Origin: Cryomorphaceae bacterium
GTDB lineage: Bacteria; Bacteroidota; Bacteroidia; Flavobacteriales_D; Crocinitomicaceae
Length of the DNA stretch: 36,715 nucleotides
Direction of reading: 5' to 3'
Assembly: GCA_021300505.1 (NCBI GenBank)
Contig: JAJTDQ010000088.1
Coordinates: forward strand, 1 to 36,715
The notes beneath the pieces were generated by a model. That model worked only from the letters and a program-made list of their open reading frames with translations, was not told where the DNA came from and searched no databases. Each line of letters begins with the position of its first letter. Positions within the stretch are counted from its first letter, which is position 1. This document shows positions 9,127-17,949 of the stretch, piece by piece. The position numbers and the translations under genes were made by a program.

Positions 9127-10070
9127 TTCTAACTTTATAGATTCGTTCAATAATCTCGACGACTTTTAAGCCTTCTAAAGCGTTTGTAGTAGCCGATGTT
9201 CTTCCCTTCAATGTCTCAATGACATTTCGGATGACAAAGTTATGATTTGCTGCGGAACCTTTGTACGCTCCGTAGTCATTTCCTGGATTTGTAGGTGCCA
9301 ATTCAGGCATTTCATAGCCCTCAATGTTGCAAATTTCCACCTCGTTCATGTACTGTCCGCCAATCTTCACACTCCCCTTCTTTCCGATGATAGTAATCGA
9401 ACTCTCAAGGTTTTGCGTCGCCACAGAAGTCGAATAATTGATGCATCCCATACCCCCATTTGTGAAGTCAAAACTTACAAATCCAGAATCTTCAAAATCT
9501 GTTAAAGATGAAATGCGAAAATTGGGTAAACAAAGTGCCTCCGTCAAGATCCTCTCTTCCTTTCCAACCTCCTTGCTTGTAATAGCGTTCGTCACGGTTC
9601 CAGTAACAGTTCAGTTGAACCATAAAAATTTCACCCAACACCTCGTTTTCAATCAAGTCTTTGATCCATACTGATGGCGGTGAATACCTGTTTTGCATGA
9701 CACAGAAAACCTGCTTAGACACCTGCAAAGACTTAAAAATCATTTTCTCGCAGCTGTCTTTCGTTAAGCCCATTGGCTTTTCACATACTACGTGTTTCTT
9801 CGCATTGAGGGCAGCCAAACTTTGCGCAGCATGGAATCCATTCGGTGTACACACATTCACGACATCGAAGTCCAAACCTGAGGCTAACAATTCATCAAAT
9901 GTGTGAAAAAATGGAACATCCCAATCATGGACTCCACATTCCTCTTTCGAACGCACATCCACCATGGCTACCAATTCACCCTCCTCATCACGACGAATCA
10001 TTTCTGCGTGACGCTTGCCGATGTGTCCGGCTCCGATTACTGCAAATCGTACTTTATTTTCAGCTGTCAT
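9107..10070 (-). pseudogene. wbpB: UDP-GlcNAcA 3-dehydrogenase (Gfo/Idh/MocA family), split by internal deletion and frameshift
   Basis: WbpB oxidises C3 of UDP-GlcNAcA, the second step of UDP-GlcNAc(3NAc)A synthesis. The first part (from ATG 10070) is a clear Gfo/Idh/MocA Rossmann domain: FAVIGAGHIGKRHAEMI, NVCTPNGFHA, CEKPMGL and then WKGREDLDGGTLFTQFSHF. There the frame breaks (about 9500-9515). The ORF-track piece 9107-9595 carries the C-terminal part from SLTDFEDSGFVSFDF onward in another frame. The family normally continues from SHFI with a block of about 20 residues (often DxxxWLFG-like) before this point, so roughly 60 bases seem to be missing. The catalytic-region Lys of EKP is kept. 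The gene sits 23 bp after wbpD and overlaps wbpA. Both ORF pieces belong to one gene. Confidence 0.85.
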
Positions 10071-10093
10071 AAACTATAAAACTCTAATCAATA

Positions 10094-10666
10094 TTAATGA
10101 ATTCGATTCACTTCGCCTGCTTTCAACTCATATTCCTGTCCACTTTCATGGCATGAGGCATGACCGTTTTCGTCAAATGACAAACGATGACCATATTCAC
10201 TTACCCATCCTATTTGTCTGGCAGGATTGCCCACAACGAGTGCATAAGCAAGCACCGTTTTCGTCACCACCGCGCCTGCACCGATAAAAGCAAAAGCACC
10301 AATATCGTGACCACATACTATCGTTGCATTGGCGCCAATACTTGCACCTTTGCCCACATGTGTTTTTGCGTATTGCTCGCGACGGTTCACTGCACTGCGC
10401 GGGTTGATCACATTGGTAAAAACCATTGATGGACCCAAGAAAACGTCATCCTCACAGTTAACCCCTGTGTAGATAGACACGTTATTTTGCACCTTCACGT
10501 TATTACCCAAATGTACCTCTGGTGAGATCACCACATTCTGTCCAATGTTACAACGTTCTCCAATGATACAAGCAGGCATAATGTGTGAAAAATGCCAAAT
10601 TTTTGTCCCCTCACCGATGCTACATCCTTCATCGACTACTGCTGTTTCGTGCGCAAAATATGCCAT
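10094..10666 (-). CDS. wbpD: UDP-2-acetamido-3-amino-dideoxyglucuronate N-acetyltransferase (left-handed beta-helix)
   Basis: A protein of 190 aa built of hexapeptide repeats (I/V-G-x-x-x-x), for example IGEGTKIWHFSHI, IGERCNIGQNVVISP, VGKGASIGANATIVCG and IGAFAFIGAGAVVTK, ending in VVGNPARQIGW. It belongs to the WbpD/WlbB acetyltransferases, which use acetyl-CoA to acetylate the C3 amino group of UDP-GlcNAc(3N)A. The helical core with HFSHI, NNVSIYTGV and NPRSAVNRR is typical of the group. Its start codon shares one base with the stop of the upstream decarboxylase gene (TGATG), a sign of translational coupling. The neighbouring wbpA, wbpB and wbpE support the assignment. Intact. Confidence 0.9.
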   Translation of the reverse strand: MAYFAHETAVVDEGCSIGEGTKIWHFSHIMPACIIGERCNIGQNVVISPEVHLGNNVKVQNNVSIYTGVNCEDDVFLGPSMVFTNVINPRSAVNRREQYAKTHVGKGASIGANATIVCGHDIGAFAFIGAGAVVTKTVLAYALVVGNPARQIGWVSEYGHRLSFDENGHASCHESGQEYELKAGEVNRIH

Positions 10667-11661
10667 CAGCGAATAATGTATTTATCGAAGTCGTTGTGAT
10701 CTGTCTGTTCCAACTCTTCTTTGGTTAAACTTTTAAAATAATCGTAGGTAATCTTCAATCCCTCAGCGCGATTTACAGTAGGTTCCCAATTTAAAATTGC
10801 CTTTGCACGCGTAATGTCTGGTTGACGTTGTTTTGGATCATCAACAGGTAAGTCCTTGTAGATAATTTGCTGATCTGAGCCTGTAAGCTGAATAATTTCC
10901 TCTGCAAATTCACGAATCGATATTTCGTCTGGATTGCCCACATTCACTGGCATATGGTAATCGCTATGCAATAAACGAACAATACCCTCTACTAAATCGT
11001 CAATGTAGCAGAACGAACGCGTTTGTGAACCATCACCAAAAACGGTAATGTTTTCCCCACGTAAAGCCTGACCGATAAAAGCAGGTAAAGCCCGTCCATC
11101 ATTTAAACGCATTCGTGGACCGTAGGTGTTGAAAATTCGAACGATACGTGTCTCTAAACCGTGAAAATTGTGGTAAGCCATGGTAATCGCTTCCTGAAAA
11201 CGCTTTGCTTCATCGTACACGCCTCGGGGACCAACAGGATTGACATTTCCCCAATAATCTTCATTTTGCGGGTGAACCGTTGGATCGCCATAGACTTCAG
11301 AAGTTGATGCGATCAAAATACGTGAACCTTTCTGCTTTGCAAGTCCAAGGCAATTGTGAATACCCAAAGACCCCACTTTCAAGGTTTGAATTGGAATTTT
11401 TAAATAATCAATTGGACTTGCCGGCGAGGCGAAGTGCAGAATATAATCCAACTTGCCTGATACGTGTATGAATTTTGAGACATCATGATTATAGAATTCA
11501 AAATTCTCCAACTTGAAAAGGTGTTCAATATTTTTTAGGCGACCAGTAATAAGGTTGTCCATTCCGATAACATGGTAACCATCCTTCACAAAACGATCAC
11601 AGAGATGGGATCCCAAAAATCCCGCTGCTCCCGTTATCAATATCCGTTTTTGCTCTTTCAT
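10666..11661 (-). CDS. UDP-glucuronate decarboxylase (UDP-xylose synthase)
   Basis: An extended short-chain dehydrogenase/reductase of 331 aa. NAD motif [17 protein letters not shown] at the N-terminus; Tyr-Lys pair in RGVYDEAKR; further signatures of UDP-xylose synthases are [52 protein letters not shown] and [10 protein letters not shown]. The enzyme oxidises UDP-glucuronate at C4, decarboxylates it and yields UDP-xylose. Its substrate is supplied by the UDP-glucose 6-dehydrogenase encoded 2 bp upstream. It overlaps wbpD by one base. Intact and of normal length. This implies that the polysaccharide made by the cell contains xylose or a sugar derived from it. Confidence 0.92.
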   Translation of the reverse strand: MKEQKRILITGAAGFLGSHLCDRFVKDGYHVIGMDNLITGRLKNIEHLFKLENFEFYNHDVSKFIHVSGKLDYILHFASPASPIDYLKIPIQTLKVGSLGIHNCLGLAKQKGSRILIASTSEVYGDPTVHPQNEDYWGNVNPVGPRGVYDEAKRFQEAITMAYHNFHGLETRIVRIFNTYGPRMRLNDGRALPAFIGQALRGENITVFGDGSQTRSFCYIDDLVEGIVRLLHSDYHMPVNVGNPDEISIREFAEEIIQLTGSDQQIIYKDLPVDDPKQRQPDITRAKAILNWEPTVNRAEGLKITYDYFKSLTKEELEQTDHNDFDKYIIR

Positions 11662-11663
11662 GA

Positions 11664-12980
11664 TTACGATTCAATTGTCCGTCTTCCTATGGAATTGTAA
11701 TAAAATCCTTTTTCGGTCATTTCGTCCACATCGAACAAGTTACGGCCATCAAAAATCACCTTGTCGTTCATGACCTTTGCCATTCGTTCAAAATCTGGAT
11801 TTCTGAAAATTCCCCATTCGGTGCAAATTATGAGTGCATCTGCAGCGTGCAACGCGTCGTATTCTGAACCAGAGAACTCAAGTTGATCACCAAATCGCTG
11901 TTTCACATTAGGCATTGCCTCAGGGTCATAACTTGAAATCACAGCCCCTTCCTTCAGTAAGTAAGCGATAATTTCCAATGCTGGTGCTTCGCGAATATCA
12001 TCCGTATCTGGTTTAAACGCCAGTCCCCAAATCGCTATTTTTTTACCGGTTAAATTGCCACGGAAATAGTTTTTCACTTTAGGCAGCAATACCTTTTTTT
12101 GATCATTATTGATGTCGATGACCGCTTCCAAAATTCGGAAGTTGAATTCCTTTTCCTTCCCTGACTTTACAAGTGCTTGAACGTCCTTTGGAAAGCAAGA
12201 TCCTCCGTAGCCGATACCTGGAAATAAAAATCGTTTCCCAATGCGGTCGTCCGATCCAATTCCTATACGTACTTTATCTACATCAGCCCCAACCAACTCG
12301 CAGAAATTTGCCACCTCGTTCATGAAGGTAATCTTTGTTGCCAAGAACGAATTCGCAGCGTATTTGGTCAGTTCCGCAGAACGTTCATCCATGAAGATGA
12401 TTGGATTTCCTTGGCGAACGAAAGGCTTGTACAACTGTTCCATGACCTTGCGCGCTCTTTCAGAACTTGCCCCAATCACCACGCGGTCTGGCTTCATAAA
12501 GTCACTTACAGCAAAACCCTCTCGCAAAAATTCCGGATTGGATACCACATCAAATTGGCAGCGTGCATTTTTCGCAATTGCTTCTCTTACTTTGTCCGCT
12601 GTTCCTACAGGCACTGTACTCTTGTCTACAATCACAGCATAATCCGAAAGCAGATGTCCAAGTTGTTCAGCGACACCAAGGATGTAGCTCAAATCCGCAG
12701 AGCCATCTTCACCTGGAGGAGTTGGAAGTGCGAGAAAAATAATCTCAGCGTCTTTAATACCTACCTCGAGGCTTGTTGTAAAATTGAGTCGTTCTGTACG
12801 CAAATTTCGCTCAAACAAGACATCGAGATTCGGTTCGAAAATGGGAACCTCACCATTGCGCATGCGTTCAACCTTTGATTCGTCGATGTCAATGCAAACC
12901 ACTTGATTGCCTGTTTCGGCAAAGCAGGTTCCCGTCACGAGACCAACGTATCCTGTTCCTACGACTGCAATTTTTTTCAT
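11664..12980 (-). CDS. ugd: UDP-glucose 6-dehydrogenase
   Basis: A protein of 438 aa, three-domain UDP-sugar dehydrogenase. N-terminal Rossmann motif [19 protein letters not shown]; the catalytic Cys sits in [17 protein letters not shown] (about residue 260); the active-site Lys and Asn in [23 protein letters not shown]-terminal domain with [25 protein letters not shown] and FKPDTDD are specific for UDP-glucose dehydrogenases, unlike the wbpA gene downstream. It converts UDP-glucose to UDP-glucuronate with two NAD+, feeding the UDP-xylose synthase next door. It starts 6 bp after the restored stop of wbpE and ends 2 bp before the decarboxylase gene. Intact. Confidence 0.94.
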   Translation of the reverse strand: MKKIAVVGTGYVGLVTGTCFAETGNQVVCIDIDESKVERMRNGEVPIFEPNLDVLFERNLRTERLNFTTSLEVGIKDAEIIFLALPTPPGEDGSADLSYILGVAEQLGHLLSDYAVIVDKSTVPVGTADKVREAIAKNARCQFDVVSNPEFLREGFAVSDFMKPDRVVIGASSERARKVMEQLYKPFVRQGNPIIFMDERSAELTKYAANSFLATKITFMNEVANFCELVGADVDKVRIGIGSDDRIGKRFLFPGIGYGGSCFPKDVQALVKSGKEKEFNFRILEAVIDINNDQKKVLLPKVKNYFRGNLTGKKIAIWGLAFKPDTDDIREAPALEIIAYLLKEGAVISSYDPEAMPNVKQRFGDQLEFSGSEYDALHAADALIICTEWGIFRNPDFERMAKVMNDKVIFDGRNLFDVDEMTEKGFYYNSIGRRTIES

Positions 12981-12986
12981 TCCAAA

Positions 12987-14077
12987 TTAAGAATGGGCTG
13001 TTATGAATTCCGCAACTGATGCGCAGATAAAATCAAGTTGTTCTTGCTCCATTTCTGTATCAATACTGTTGATGCACTTCCGAAAGCAGAAAACATCTTT
13101 TGTCGGTGTGCCGGTACTGGGTAGTAAATCATAGATGGCACCTCTTTCGTAGCAAGAAAACTCACGAGCGCATCACGATCAATACCAGTCAGTTGCATGG
13201 TATATTGATGGAACACATGGCGAGATTCTTTACCTCGAACGGGGGTTTTTATTTGAGGGTAAGCCGCAAAAAACGCATCATAATGATCCGCAACTTTTCT
13301 GCGCGCATCGATGTAAGCATCCAAACGTGGCAACTTAATGCGAAGAATGGCCGCTTGAATGGTGTCTAAACGAGAGTTACACCCAACAACATCGTGGTAA
13401 TAACGTTGACTTTGTCCGTGATTCGCAATCATGCGCATCTTCGCTGCAAGCTCGTCGTTATTGGTGCAAATCGCACCACCATCTCCGTAGCATCCTAGAT
13501 TTTTTGATGGGAAGAATGAAGTACAACCGATGTCTCCAATGGTCCCGGTCTTTGAAACCGATCCATCGTTGTGGTAATAGTCACTGCCAATCGCTTGTGC
13601 ATTGTCTTCTACGACATGTAAATTATGCTGTTTCGCAATGTGCATGATGGCATCCATATTGGCTGCTTGACCATACAAATGTACAGGAACAATTGCTTTT
13701 GTTTTTTCTGTAATAGCAGCGTGGATGGTGTTGGGGTCAATACAAAACGTATCTGTATCTACTTCAACAAAAACAGGCTTTAAGCCAAGTAGAGCCATTA
13801 CTTCTGTAGTTGCGATATAGGTAAATGAAGGAGTAATTACCTCATCCCCTGGCTTTAAATCCAAGGCCATCAATGCTATTTGAAGTGCATCTGTACCATT
13901 CGCACACGGAATGACATGTTTTACACCTAGATATTCCTCCAATTCTTTTTGGAACAGTTGAACATCTGGACCGTTGATAAACTGCGCATTTTCAATGACA
14001 TTCATCAGTGCCGTATCAACCTCTGTTTTGATCTGCTGGTACTGTGTCATCAGATCGACCATTTGAATCTTTTTCAT
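12987..14077 (-). pseudogene. wbpE: DegT/DnrJ/EryC1 aminotransferase (WbpE-like), C-terminal deletion with frameshift
   Basis: A PLP-dependent sugar aminotransferase, expected to convert UDP-3-keto-GlcNAcA to UDP-GlcNAc(3N)A. Visible family features: the start MKKIQMVDLMTQYQQIK, GTDALQIALMAL, VPVHLYGQAANMDAI, VVEDNAQAIG, and the PLP-lysine motif TSFFPSKNLGCYGDGGAI. The ORF-track frame runs to 13001 but its last about 20 residues (after SAFGSASTVL) are out of frame. In another frame EMEQEQLDFICASVAEFITA follows, a typical family C-terminus, with a stop at 12987. About 15-18 residues are missing near 13055-13070, the usual SLPxHxx segment. First gene of the operon, 31 bp after a -7 promoter element. 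The active-site half is intact, so residual function cannot be excluded. Confidence 0.82.
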
Positions 14078-14107
14078 TCAAGAATGCAATTAATCAGTTC
14101 AAGTGGA

Positions 14108-14115
14108 CAAAGGTA
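14108..14115 (-). promoter_or_regulatory. -7 promoter element of the nucleotide-sugar operon
   Basis: On the - strand TACCTTTG is a full match to TAnnTTTG and ends about 30 bases before the wbpE ATG (14077). No good TTG is found at the ideal distance upstream. All eight operon genes downstream are tightly spaced, so this is the likely single promoter. Confidence 0.5.
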
Positions 14116-14241
14116 CGAATTCGATAGCGATTATGAGAAAAGACATTCAAAAAATGGGGGCTTGAATATGAGAATTCAATGAATTGACACAATCAAAGTG
14201 ACATTTTCCTCGTTTTTAACATTCACATCCTAAAATGACCT

Positions 14242-14249
14242 TAAATTTG
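14242..14249 (+). promoter_or_regulatory. -7 promoter element directly before the outer-membrane protein gene
   Basis: TAAATTTG matches TAnnTTTG and ends four bases before the ATG at 14254, which would give a leaderless transcript. No TTG is seen at the usual distance, so confidence is limited. Confidence 0.4.
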
Positions 14250-14253
14250 AGCC

Positions 14254-15018
14254 ATGCTGCGGAAAATTGTTTTACTCACTTTCATTGCCCTTTCGCTCAC
14301 CATTGTTGGTCAGCGGAATGTGACAGACTCTATTATTGGAACACCCTGGGTTGGAGTTCATTACGGAGGGAACTGGACAGGTGGAGATTTGGCCAATCGC
14401 TATGGTTACTTAAATCATGCCGGATTTATGGCTGGATACAAAACAAACAAGAATGTGTATTTGGGAATGGAAGCCAATTTCATTTTCGGCAATGACCTAG
14501 ACACCTCTTTTAATCATATTTTTGACCACTTGTTAGATTCATATGGAAACATTACTGATGTAAACGGTGATATCGCTAAGGTATTGGTTTATTCCAGAGG
14601 AATGCATGTTAACCTCTCCATCGGTAAAGTCATACCCGTTTTATCTAGCAATAAAAACTCTGGAATTTTCCTTCACGGTGGAGTTGGACTTTTACTGCAT
14701 CGCTTGCGCATTGAAACACAAGATCAAGTTATTCCACAATTGGAGCTCGACTACAAAAAAGGGTATGATCGACTGTCTATAGGTCCTAACCTGCATCAAT
14801 TTGTGGGCTATGCCTTTTTAGCCGACGGTGGATATTACAACTTTTACGGAGGATTTTATTGTCAACAAGGGTTCACTAAAAATCAACGTACAATCAATTT
14901 TGATCAACCCGATGTGCCCGTTTCACAAAAAACAATGTTTGACCTCCAATATGGATTTCGTCTAGGTTGGTTTATTCCGTTCTACAAACGTGAAGTCAAA
15001 GATTACTATTTCGACTGA
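14254..15018 (+). CDS. Outer-membrane beta-barrel-like protein
   Basis: A protein of 254 aa with a signal peptide (MLRKIVLLTFIALSLTIVGQ). Alternating hydrophobic and polar stretches rich in Y, G and F follow (WVGVHYGGNWTGGDLANRYGYL, HAGFMAGYKTNKNVYLGMEANFIFG, GIFLHGGVGLLLHRLRI, GYAFLADGGYYNFYGGFYCQQGF, LQYGFRLGWFIPFY). The pattern suits a small porin-like barrel of about 8-10 strands, ending in an aromatic-rich last strand. Its stop and the waaA start overlap (TGATG), so the two genes are translationally coupled. That suggests a link with lipopolysaccharide or outer-membrane biogenesis. I recognise no named family. Confidence 0.75.
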   Translation: MLRKIVLLTFIALSLTIVGQRNVTDSIIGTPWVGVHYGGNWTGGDLANRYGYLNHAGFMAGYKTNKNVYLGMEANFIFGNDLDTSFNHIFDHLLDSYGNITDVNGDIAKVLVYSRGMHVNLSIGKVIPVLSSNKNSGIFLHGGVGLLLHRLRIETQDQVIPQLELDYKKGYDRLSIGPNLHQFVGYAFLADGGYYNFYGGFYCQQGFTKNQRTINFDQPDVPVSQKTMFDLQYGFRLGWFIPFYKREVKDYYFD

Positions 15019-16232
15019 TGTATTTGTTGTATAACATCAGCATTCACCTTTTCGGACTTGCCATTCGTTTGGCTTCGCTTTTCAATCCCAAAGCAAAGGA
15101 ATGGGTGAAGGGCCGCAAACATTACTTTTCACATCTTCCCGAATCGACTAAACCTGTCCTTTGGTTTCATTGTGCTTCTCTTGGAGAATTTGACATGGCC
15201 ATTCCTGTGATGCACGAAATGCGCGTCTCGCATCCGAACCATACCATTCTCGTTACCTTCTTCTCCCCTTCCGGAATGCAGCATTACCACAAAAGAAATC
15301 ACCCCGCCGACCTTGTACTTTATTTACCCATCGACACACCGAAAAATGCCAAGCGCTTTGTATCGCACTTTAAGCCAGAAAAAGCATTTTTTGTGAAGTA
15401 TGAGTTTTGGGCAAATTACCTTGACGCATTAAAAAAATCGGGGACTAGCGTTTTTTCCATATGCACTTTACTCCGCCCCGAGCATCGTTTTTTTCGCTGG
15501 TATGGTGGGTTTTTTCGACGATCACTGCGCAACTTTGACCATTTCTATGTTCAAAATGAAGCGACCAAGTCATTACTTCATTCTATCGGAATTAAACATG
15601 TGAGCATTACAGGCGACACCCGCTACGACAAGGTCATTGAAACCAGGGATAAACGAGAGCGTAATCCTAGGATTGAAGAGTTTTTACAAGGACAACAAGC
15701 CGTAATCTTTGGAAGCACTTGGCCACAAGATGAGGCGATCATTCTGCCTTGGATTGAGATCAACCCAACCATAAAATGCATCATTGCTCCGCATAATATC
15801 GATGCAGCACATGTTCAATCGTTGAAAAGAGCATTAGGGGAAAGTTGCATTCGTTTCACAGAAAAGGATACAAAAGATTGTCAGGTATTGATCTTGGATA
15901 CCATCGGACATCTATCAAGTGCGTATGGATCTGCGAAAATTGCCTATGTCGGTGGTGGGTTTTCTGGTAAACTTCACAACATTTTAGAGCCCGCTGTGTA
16001 TGGAATCCCGGTGCTTTTTGGTCCAAAGTTTAACCGTTTTCCGGAAGCACAACAATTTATTGATGCGGGCATTGGATTTTCCGTCTCAGACACGAAATCA
16101 CTTTCTGCAAGGATAACTGATGTCACAAGTCGTTTGAGTGAAATAAAAAACGAGGCAGACGCACTCATTCAACAAAACGCAGGAGCCGCAGTTCGTATCG
16201 CTGAACATCAACAATTGAATTTTCCTGCATAA
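15018..16232 (+). CDS. waaA: 3-deoxy-D-manno-octulosonic acid (Kdo) transferase
   Basis: A GT30-family glycosyltransferase of 404 aa that transfers Kdo from CMP-Kdo to lipid A precursors at the cytoplasmic face of the inner membrane. An N-terminal hydrophobic anchor (YNISIHLFGLAIRLASLF) precedes the catalytic Glu in WFHCASLGEFDMA (about residue 57). The acceptor-domain signature FVKYEFWANYL follows, then GSTWPQDEAIILP, IIAPHNID, and the CMP-Kdo binding loop AYVGGGFSGKLHNILEPAVYGIPVLFGP. Length and motif order are normal. Coupled to the outer-membrane protein upstream and convergent with oxyR, whose stop is 2 bp away. Intact. Confidence 0.94.
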   Translation: MYLLYNISIHLFGLAIRLASLFNPKAKEWVKGRKHYFSHLPESTKPVLWFHCASLGEFDMAIPVMHEMRVSHPNHTILVTFFSPSGMQHYHKRNHPADLVLYLPIDTPKNAKRFVSHFKPEKAFFVKYEFWANYLDALKKSGTSVFSICTLLRPEHRFFRWYGGFFRRSLRNFDHFYVQNEATKSLLHSIGIKHVSITGDTRYDKVIETRDKRERNPRIEEFLQGQQAVIFGSTWPQDEAIILPWIEINPTIKCIIAPHNIDAAHVQSLKRALGESCIRFTEKDTKDCQVLILDTIGHLSSAYGSAKIAYVGGGFSGKLHNILEPAVYGIPVLFGPKFNRFPEAQQFIDAGIGFSVSDTKSLSARITDVTSRLSEIKNEADALIQQNAGAAVRIAEHQQLNFPA

Positions 16233-16233
16233 A

Positions 16234-17034
16234 CTATCCATTCCAACTGAGGACTTCCAATTGTTTGTTTGACCTTGCCCTAAAAGACAATTGAACTTCA
16301 CGAATCATGCGTTCGATGGATCCCCACTTCGTCGTTCGGTGTCCCGCCAATGCAATAATTTCGCGCGCAGGATAATTTTTGCCAGCGCCCGAACGAATGT
16401 GTTTCAGAAAATCGCGTTGATTGAAACTGACCATCTGCGTGCGTAAACAATTTCCTTTGGTCAAAAGCCATGGATGTAAATCCGTCAACTGTGCGATATC
16501 GACCTCTGAAGTTTCAATTTCCTTTGTGTAGGCCATAATTTCCTCTTGGTACAATGGAATTGTTCGAAAAGATGGATCACTCACTGGTCCAGCAAGAATT
16601 GCCAAGTCCACTTGTTTATTCATCATCGCCACCAACAAATCTGGTGTACGCATCTCTTCAATGATCAATTGAACACCAGGTAAATGCGCCTTCCATTTCG
16701 TGAACAATTCTGGAATAAGGTAAGACGCCACAGTCGGAATCACACCCATTCGAATTTCTTCCTTGTAGGTTCCATTCCATTTGGCGGTAATCGTTGATAG
16801 GCGCTGCTCCTCGTTCAGAATATCGCGCAACACGGGAATCAATTCTTGACCGAAAAGTGTTAGTTCGACCGGATTTCTGTCGCGATCAAAGACTACATGT
16901 CCGAGCAGTTGTTCTGCTTTTTTTACCTGCATCGATAGCGTTGGCTGCGTTACATGGCAAAGTTCACTTGCCCGAACGAAATTTCTGGTTTCACTGAGCA
17001 CCACCAGATAGTGCATTTGTTGGATGGAAAGCAT
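16234..17034 (-). CDS. oxyR: OxyR-like LysR-family regulator with an internal deletion in the sensor domain
   Basis: A protein of 266 aa from ATG 17034 (the ORF track adds 18 upstream residues). Winged helix-turn-helix at about 1-60 (MLSIQQMHYLVVLSETRNF, ASELCHVTQPTLSMQVKKAE), then the periplasmic-binding-protein-like sensor domain (GVIPTVASYLIPELF, VDLAILAG). The peroxide-sensing Cys is kept in TKGNCLRTQM. OxyR proteins have a second Cys about nine residues later, after Q-x-x-x-F. Here MVSF is followed directly by NQRDFLKHIRSG, and about 43 residues of the second lobe are absent compared with family members (about 305-310 aa). The join at about 16418-16428 stays in frame. The gene is divergent from the thioredoxin and peroxiredoxin genes, its expected targets. 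As written it should not sense peroxide normally. Confidence 0.85.
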   Translation of the reverse strand: MLSIQQMHYLVVLSETRNFVRASELCHVTQPTLSMQVKKAEQLLGHVVFDRDRNPVELTLFGQELIPVLRDILNEEQRLSTITAKWNGTYKEEIRMGVIPTVASYLIPELFTKWKAHLPGVQLIIEEMRTPDLLVAMMNKQVDLAILAGPVSDPSFRTIPLYQEEIMAYTKEIETSEVDIAQLTDLHPWLLTKGNCLRTQMVSFNQRDFLKHIRSGAGKNYPAREIIALAGHRTTKWGSIERMIREVQLSFRARSNKQLEVLSWNG

Positions 17035-17092
17035 ATAGATAAATTCAATGGAAGTATAAATATAATTGAAAAATACTATACCTATCACGATA

Positions 17093-17100
17093 TACCTTCG
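17093..17100 (+). promoter_or_regulatory. -7 promoter element in the oxyR-divergent intergenic region
   Basis: TACCTTCG matches TAnnTTCG, about 32 bases before the ATG at 17133. The surrounding A/T-rich 100 bp between oxyR and this gene would also be the place for an OxyR operator; I see no motif clear enough to mark. Confidence 0.45.
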
Positions 17101-17132
17101 AACCTATGAATTAATTACTAAAACGAAAGACC

Positions 17133-17432
17133 ATGAAAAAATTAATCCGCCGTTTGAAAAGACGCATTTTCAAGAAACCGAAGCATCAACTTGTCATCGT
17201 TAAAAAGGAAGCAGAAAGCATTGCCGAATCCATGGGAGTCGATATGTTCCGCTTTTCAATGCTCGAACAGATCTGCATTGTATCGCGCCATGAAAGCACA
17301 AGTAAGGTTTCTTGTTTCCAAAAAATCGTTTCGCATTGTGAAAACACGAATGAAATCGTTTTAATGATTTACTTGTTCGATAAAATTCTAGAAAATTACT
17401 ACGAACAAGTGCGGAAGGCTCACTTGAATTGA
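17133..17432 (+). CDS. Small basic protein of unknown function
   Basis: A protein of 99 aa with a strongly basic N-terminus (MKKLIRRLKRRIFKKPK) followed by a more acidic, helical body containing three Cys (ICIVSRHE, KVSCFQKIVSHCE). No membrane segment or signal peptide is visible and I do not recognise the family. It lies between oxyR and the thioredoxin gene and has its own -7 element, so it may belong to the peroxide-stress regulon. The cysteines could suit a redox role, but that is speculation. The coding call rests on an uninterrupted frame, a suitable promoter and host-like codon use. Confidence 0.7.
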   Translation: MKKLIRRLKRRIFKKPKHQLVIVKKEAESIAESMGVDMFRFSMLEQICIVSRHESTSKVSCFQKIVSHCENTNEIVLMIYLFDKILENYYEQVRKAHLN

Positions 17433-17515
17433 GTCGAATTCACAAGCAATCAACTCATCGATTCATCCTATTTAAAAATAGATTAAATCGATAAAAACTA
17501 GTTATAACAACCCAC

Positions 17516-17523
17516 TAATTTTG
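17516..17523 (+). promoter_or_regulatory. -7 promoter element of the thioredoxin gene
   Basis: TAATTTTG is a full match to TAnnTTTG, ending about 20 bases before the ATG at 17545. This indicates that the thioredoxin gene has its own promoter and confirms that the TTG start at 17521 in the ORF track lies in the promoter, not in the gene. Confidence 0.5.
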
Positions 17524-17544
17524 TTTCACAAAAAAATTAAAAAC

Positions 17545-17868
17545 ATGTCTAAATTGATCCAAATAACCCAAGAAAATATCAATGAGATTCTGAATGAATC
17601 TGAAAAAATTGTCGTGCTTGATTTTTATTCCCCAGGATGTGGTCCATGCGAAAGCCTTAAACCTATCCTAGAAGAATTAGCAGATGAGTATTCAGAAAAG
17701 GCAATCTTTGCAAAAATAAATGCTTTAGAATTCATGAATCTTGCGACGAAGAATCTCATTCGAGCAGTACCCCATGTGCTTATTTTTAAAACTGGAGAAG
17801 TAATTCAACACATTCCAAAAAAGCAAGACAGAGAAGTCTATAAAAAACACCTCGACGCGTTGATTTAA
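17545..17868 (+). CDS. Thioredoxin-family protein
   Basis: A protein of 107 aa with the thioredoxin fold. The active site CGPC lies in VVLDFYSPGCGPCESLKPIL at about residue 33. The cis-Pro follows in AVPHVLIFKTGEV. The trailing FKTGEVIQHI and the closing helix are of normal length. It is expected to be cytoplasmic and to reduce disulfides of partner proteins, plausibly the peroxiredoxin encoded 81 bp downstream. Start: ATG 17545, after the -7 element; the TTG upstream is rejected. Confidence 0.92.
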   Translation: MSKLIQITQENINEILNESEKIVVLDFYSPGCGPCESLKPILEELADEYSEKAIFAKINALEFMNLATKNLIRAVPHVLIFKTGEVIQHIPKKQDREVYKKHLDALI

Positions 17869-17907
17869 TTTTTCAACTTCGTCGTATGTATTCGAACCGA
17901 AAAGCAG

Positions 17908-17915
17908 TAAATTTG
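17908..17915 (+). promoter_or_regulatory. -7 promoter element of the peroxiredoxin gene
   Basis: TAAATTTG is a full match to TAnnTTTG and lies 34 bases before the ATG at 17950, allowing independent expression of the peroxiredoxin. Confidence 0.45.
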
Positions 17916-17949
17916 TTAACAGTTATATAAATCAACAATTCAATTAAAA

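Noticed and set aside
7738-9515. Translational bypassing or programmed frameshifting as cause of the broken genes
   Set aside because: Programmed events skip extra sequence in the gene. Here conserved residues are missing from the DNA itself in at least five of the genes, and no slippery site or pseudoknot is evident.
12411-12878. 155-aa + strand ORF antisense to ugd
   Set aside because: A shadow of the strongly conserved ugd gene with cysteine-rich, unstructured composition; likewise the ORFs at 12241-12642 and 4347-4757.
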